Shown piece after piece: positions 14,628 to 17,542 of a stretch of DNA of 17,542 nucleotides. The notes under the pieces are model-generated. The model did not search any database, was not told the DNA's origin, and saw only the letters and a list, made by a program, of their open reading frames with translations. Both the position numbers and the translations under genes were made by a program. The stretch lies in NCBI GenBank assembly GCA_007118195.1, contig SKSA01000037.1:1-17542 (forward strand). Direction: 5' to 3'. This DNA comes from Anaerobacillus sp. (lineage in GTDB: Bacteria; Bacillota; Bacilli; Bacillales; Anaerobacillaceae). Within the stretch, counting starts at the first letter, position 1, and the number at the start of each line of letters is the position of its first letter.

Positions 14628-15293
14628 ATGAAAAAACAGTATGCGGTTATAGGGTTAGGGAGATTTGGTGGAAGTATTTGTACATCGTTAAGTGAGCAAG
14701 GAATGGAAGTTCTTGCAATTGATACAGATGAAGAAAAAGTAAATAAATTTTCTGCTATTGTTACACATGCTGTAGTTGCAGATGGAACAGATGAAAATGC
14801 ATTAAAAAGTCTTGGGGTTCGTAATTTTGACCATGTAATTGTTGCTATTGGTGATAATATTCAAGCAAGTATATTAACCACCCTAATTTTAGATGAATTT
14901 GGAGTAAAGCATATTACGGTGAAAGCTCAAAATGACTATCATGAAAAAGTACTAAATAAAATTGGAGCTCACAAAGTAGTTCATCCAGAGAGAGATATGG
15001 GAATTCGAATTGCTCATAATATAGTGTCTAAAAATGTGTTGGATTATTTAGAGTTGTCTAAAGATTATAGTATTGTTGAATTAATTGCCGGTGATAAAAT
15101 CAGCAATAAATCTTTAATCGACTTAAATATTCGCGCAAAATATGGAGTTAATATTATGGCAATTAAACGACACGAAGAGATAAATGTATCTCCACACGGT
15201 ACTGAAAAGGTTTTACAAGGAGATATTTTAATTGTTATTGGAGCGATAGCGGATATAAATAAATTAGAAAATGCTTTGTTTGATAAAGATTAA
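14628..15293 (+). CDS. ktrC: K+ uptake system regulatory RCK protein
   Basis: KtrC is the cytosolic ring protein that gates the KtrD-type K+ channel. The 221-residue product equals the B. subtilis length. It has an N-terminal RCK_N/Rossmann domain with IGLGRFGGS (Gly-x-Gly-x-x-Gly) and an acidic residue after beta 2 (AIDTDEE), for ATP/ADP or NAD(H), and an RCK_C domain from about 135 (SIVELIAGDKISNKSL and EKVLQGDILIVIGA), the domain known to bind c-di-AMP in homologues. The start at 14628 follows GGGAGAAG by eight bases; an in-frame ATG at 14610 lies before that site and is rejected. A possible -10 is TATGAT (14582-14587). The membrane subunit KtrD is not in this window. Confidence 0.95.
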   Translation: MKKQYAVIGLGRFGGSICTSLSEQGMEVLAIDTDEEKVNKFSAIVTHAVVADGTDENALKSLGVRNFDHVIVAIGDNIQASILTTLILDEFGVKHITVKAQNDYHEKVLNKIGAHKVVHPERDMGIRIAHNIVSKNVLDYLELSKDYSIVELIAGDKISNKSLIDLNIRAKYGVNIMAIKRHEEINVSPHGTEKVLQGDILIVIGAIADINKLENALFDKD

Positions 15294-15325
15294 AAGAGGG
15301 TCCCATAATGGGAAACCCTCTTTTT
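15292..15325. terminator. Bidirectional terminator shared by ktrC and rnjA
   Basis: AAAAGAGGGT (15292-15301) pairs with ACCCTCTTTT (15315-15324), with an inner CCCA/TGGG stem and TAA loop. T-runs exist on both strands, and the stem overlaps the ktrC stop codon and lies three bases before the rnjA stop, so it serves both convergent transcripts. Confidence 0.88.
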
Positions 15326-15327
15326 CG

Positions 15328-16995
15328 TTAAACTTCCATGATAATTGGTAAAATCATTGGTTTTCTTTTTGTTTTTTCGTATAAAAACGGTCCTAGAACG
15401 TCAGTGATTTCATTTTTAATTTCTGACCATTGTGTCGTTTTTCGTTCCATAATCGAGTCTAAATGCTTAGCTAAAAGAGCTTGTGCATCATTAATTAAGT
15501 CGCCAGATTCACGCATATACACAAAACCTCTTGATATAATGTCGGGACCAGCGGTTACTTTAAATTCCTTCATGTTGAGACTAACGACTACGACAACAAG
15601 GCCTTCTTCAGATAAAATTCTTCTATCTCTTAATACGATATTTCCAATATCACCGATACCATTTCCATCAACATAGACTGAACCAGAAGGGATTTTTCCG
15701 ACAACGCTAGCTTCATCTTCGCTGATTCCTAAAACTTCACCATTGTCCATAACAAAGCAGTTCTCTTCAGGGATATCACAGTCAATAGCAAGATTAACGT
15801 GCATCTTTAACATACGATATTCCCCATGTATTGGCATGAAATATTTTGGCTTCATTAAGCGAAGCATAAGCTTTTGCTCTTCTTGCCCACCGTGACCCGA
15901 AGTGTGAATATCGCTTAAAGATCCATGGATCACTTCTGCACCTGCACGGTACAACTGATTAATTATCTTGCTAACACTAAGGGTATTTCCAGGGATTGGA
16001 GACGAAGAAAATACGACAGTATCACCAGGAATAATTTGAATTTGACGGTGTGTACCGAAAGCGATTCGTGATAAAGCAGCCATTGGTTCACCTTGACTAC
16101 CTGTACATAAAATAGCTACTTCATTAGAAGGTAGTTTATTGATTTGACTATGTTCAATAAATGTTCCTTTAGGGGCCTTTATATAGCCTAGTTCTTGTCC
16201 AATCGTAATTGCATTTTCCATACTTCTTCCGAAAACAGCTATTTTTCGGTTGTGAGCGACTGCAGATGCCACGGCTTGTTGAAGGCGGTAAATATTTGAA
16301 GCGAAAGTAGCAAAGATAACTCTTCCATCTACCTTTTGGAAAATAGAGTCGATACTTTCTCCTACTTTTCTTTCTGACATTGTAAAGCCAGGAACTTCAC
16401 TATTCGTACTATCAGAAAGTAGGCATAGGACTCCTTCTTGTCCAATTTGTGCCATTTTTGTCAAGTTCGCAGGCTCACCAACAGGTGTAAAATCAAATTT
16501 AAAGTCACCAGTTTGTACGATGTTTCCTGGTGGAGTTTTAACGACAATTCCATAGGAGTCAGGGATGCTATGAGTTGTTCGGAAGAAGGATACTGAAGTT
16601 TTTTGAAACTTGACCACTTCATCTTCTCGTATTTCAATCATTTTAGTTTTTCTTAGTAGACCGTGCTCCTCTAATTTTCCTCTAAGTAAACCTAGAGCTA
16701 ACTTGCCACCGTAAATAGGAATATTGATTTCCCTTAAGAGATAAGGAATACCTCCTATATGATCCTCATGACCATGGGTAATAAATAAACCTTTAATCTT
16801 GTCCTCGTTCTTTACTAAATAAGTGTAGTCAGGAATTACGTAATCAATTCCTAGAAGTTCATCTTCTGGAAATTTAATACCCGCATCAATTAGAATAATC
16901 TCATCTTGGAATTGTACTGCATACGTATTTTTCCCAATTTCCCCTAAGCCACCTAGGGCCATTACAGCTGTTTGATTGTTTTTTACTTGCTTCAT
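15328..16995 (-). CDS. rnjA: Ribonuclease J1
   Basis: RNase J1 is a 5'-to-3' exonuclease and endonuclease central to mRNA decay and rRNA processing in Bacillus, acting in the cytosol with RNase J2 and degradosome partners. The 555-residue protein has the metallo-beta-lactamase motif [10 protein letters not shown] (H74, H76, D78, H79, the same numbers as in B. subtilis), the beta-CASP region with [12 protein letters not shown] and [11 protein letters not shown], the conserved [11 protein letters not shown] histidine block and a C-terminal dimerisation domain ([13 protein letters not shown]). It is the second gene of an operon after rpoY, three bases downstream, with GGAGA in the end of rpoY as ribosome binding site. 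The arrangement ykzG(rpoY)-rnjA is conserved in Bacillus. Confidence 0.98.
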   Translation of the reverse strand: MKQVKNNQTAVMALGGLGEIGKNTYAVQFQDEIILIDAGIKFPEDELLGIDYVIPDYTYLVKNEDKIKGLFITHGHEDHIGGIPYLLREINIPIYGGKLALGLLRGKLEEHGLLRKTKMIEIREDEVVKFQKTSVSFFRTTHSIPDSYGIVVKTPPGNIVQTGDFKFDFTPVGEPANLTKMAQIGQEGVLCLLSDSTNSEVPGFTMSERKVGESIDSIFQKVDGRVIFATFASNIYRLQQAVASAVAHNRKIAVFGRSMENAITIGQELGYIKAPKGTFIEHSQINKLPSNEVAILCTGSQGEPMAALSRIAFGTHRQIQIIPGDTVVFSSSPIPGNTLSVSKIINQLYRAGAEVIHGSLSDIHTSGHGGQEEQKLMLRLMKPKYFMPIHGEYRMLKMHVNLAIDCDIPEENCFVMDNGEVLGISEDEASVVGKIPSGSVYVDGNGIGDIGNIVLRDRRILSEEGLVVVVVSLNMKEFKVTAGPDIISRGFVYMRESGDLINDAQALLAKHLDSIMERKTTQWSEIKNEITDVLGPFLYEKTKRKPMILPIIMEV

Positions 16996-16998
16996 AGT

Positions 16999-17208
16999 TT
17001 ATATATTCTCCATTTTAAAATTTTCGTTTTGCTTTTCATACTCTAAATATATACCTTCTACTGGTAAGACAAACTCAATATTATAATTTTCAGAAGTTAA
17101 TTTTTTTCTTACATCCATCTCCGAATTAGCTTCAATATATATTGATTTTGTGTTTTCACGTACTGGTGCTTCTGATAATGACTCTTGAAATAAAACTTTA
17201 TATACCAT
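16999..17208 (-). CDS. rpoY: DNA-directed RNA polymerase epsilon subunit
   Basis: RpoY (YkzG) is a small accessory subunit of Firmicute RNA polymerase. This 69-residue protein begins [20 protein letters not shown] and contains the family's [13 protein letters not shown] and [14 protein letters not shown] blocks. The start ATG at 17208 is preceded by GGAGAGG five bases away. It is the first gene of the rpoY-rnjA operon, so polymerase and RNA-decay functions are made from one transcript. Length and sequence fit the family well. Confidence 0.95.
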   Translation of the reverse strand: MVYKVLFQESLSEAPVRENTKSIYIEANSEMDVRKKLTSENYNIEFVLPVEGIYLEYEKQNENFKMENI

Positions 17209-17241
17209 TTAAACCTCTCCTTAAATCTTTTATCTTTCAAT

Positions 17242-17247
17242 ATTATA
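17242..17247 (-). promoter_or_regulatory. Candidate -10 box of the rpoY-rnjA operon
   Basis: The minus strand has TATAAT at 17247-17242, 33 bases before the rpoY start codon. The hexamer 17 bases upstream (ATGAAA) is a weak -35, preceded by AT-rich tracts. No other promoter candidate stands out between here and the hairpin array. Confidence 0.4.
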
Positions 17248-17389
17248 AATGAAATTGGTTTTTTTTTCATGTTTTTCTTTTTATTTAACTAAACAAATTA
17301 TTTACCTACATAAAAAAACAACGATACTTAGCATCATACATTATTTTTCAATAGATAACAAATTTAGGGTAAATTTAATAAAATGAAAT

Positions 17390-17444
17390 GGATTTTGAAA
17401 AGTAACTCAAAATCCATAAAAATTGATCCTTAAATGGTTTAAGG
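17390..17444. repeat. Two perfect inverted repeats left of the right-edge element
   Basis: GGATTTTGA (17390-17398) with TCAAAATCC (17407-17415), eight-base loop, and CCTTAAA (17428-17434) with TTTAAGG (17438-17444), three-base loop. Neither has a T-run on the plus strand suited to termination of a known gene. They sit next to the larger hairpin array and could be a terminator pair of a lost or off-window transcript, or a preferred insertion target. Confidence 0.5.
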
Positions 17445-17451
17445 GTTATAG

Positions 17452-17542
17452 ACCCCCACCTCAACGCGTAGCGTAGGTGGGAACTTTTAATCAGGTGGAG
17501 TCGAGACTCCATCTGATTTCTCGATGTTTCAGCTTGCTGAAA
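17452..17542 (-). mobile_element. Candidate IS200/IS605-type element end with omegaRNA-like hairpins
   Basis: Three hairpins follow one another to the window edge: CCCACCT/AGGTGGG with inner ACGC/GCGT (17455-17481), a 14-bp stem from 17489-17502 with 17505-17518 having one G-U and a GA loop, and TTTCAGC/GCTGAAA (17527-17542). The stretch is GC-richer than the surrounding AT-rich DNA, lacks T-runs and has no open frame. The layout resembles, from memory, right ends of IS200/IS605 (tnpB-bearing) elements in Bacillaceae, where subterminal hairpins also form the omegaRNA scaffold. If so, tnpB lies beyond the window on the minus strand and the guide would start near 17451, reading leftward. No transposase is visible, so this is inference. 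Confidence 0.4.

Noticed and set aside
15338..15676. 112-codon plus-strand frame within rnjA
   Set aside because: It is antisense to the conserved RNase J1 C-terminal domain and has no initiation signals.
1..17542. CRISPR array, tRNA/rRNA, toxin-antitoxin or defence gene cluster
   Set aside because: No evenly spaced direct repeats, no rRNA-like or cloverleaf segment, and no protein with defence or toxin motifs was seen; genes are core, sporulation or stress functions.
17455..17542. Right-edge hairpins as simple terminators for rpoY-rnjA or an off-window gene
   Set aside because: None is followed by a T-run on either strand, and rpoY-rnjA runs away from them.

Overview
The window looks like chromosomal DNA of a low-GC, endospore-forming Firmicute of the Bacillaceae. 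The evidence is AT-rich sequence with strong AGGAGG-type ribosome binding sites, a complete tricistronic (probably tetracistronic) GerA-type germination receptor operon, and gene blocks that match Bacillus subtilis neighbourhoods from memory: ykuQ(dapH)-ykuR(dapL)-ykuS-ykuT-ykuU-ykuV, and ktrC-rnjA-rpoY (ykqB-ykqC-ykzG). The species cannot be named from this sequence. An isocitrate lyase shows it is not simply a B. subtilis relative, since B. subtilis 168 lacks the glyoxylate shunt.

Layout. (1) 1-941: 3' part of a thioredoxin-reductase-like flavoprotein with a CxxC centre but degenerate NADPH-binding motifs. (2) 1139-2206: HD-GYP domain protein with a GFP variant of the GYP motif. (3) 2327-6352: a possible SigG promoter, then gerA-type subunits A, B and C with overlapping stops and starts, then an unlabelled 52-residue two-helix membrane protein that fits the 'D subunit' class. 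A strong terminator follows. (4) 6560-8044: isocitrate lyase aceA with its own promoter and terminator. (5) 8107-10695: lysine/diaminopimelate genes dapH and dapL, separated here by a GC-rich repeat-like insert and a terminator, then ykuS. (6) 10843-11685 on the minus strand: MscS-type channel ykuT. (7) 12075-13254: 2-Cys peroxiredoxin ykuU under a near-consensus promoter overlapped by a PerR-box-like sequence, then the thioredoxin-fold protein ykuV. (8) 13316-14524: cell-wall amidase with three peptidoglycan-binding repeats; its ribosome binding site lies inside a terminator-like hairpin. (9) 14628-15293: K+ channel regulator ktrC, sharing a bidirectional terminator with the convergent rpoY-rnjA operon (RNA polymerase epsilon and RNase J1). 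(10) 17390-17542: a run of hairpins reaching the right edge, resembling the end of an IS200/IS605-type element with an omegaRNA-like scaffold on the minus strand.

Functionally this is mostly core and sporulation-related chromosome: redox defence (TrxR-like, YkuU, YkuV), spore germination (ger operon, amidase), DAP/lysine supply for the cell wall, osmotic and K+ control (ykuT, ktrC), and RNA turnover. No defence island or prophage is visible. The less explained signals are intergenic: two about 110-nt foldable elements flanking ykuS that share an 11-nt motif, the hairpin array at the right edge, the repeat-like insert between dapH and dapL, and the small ger-operon gene. Comparisons with other species are from memory; no searches or folding programs were run.
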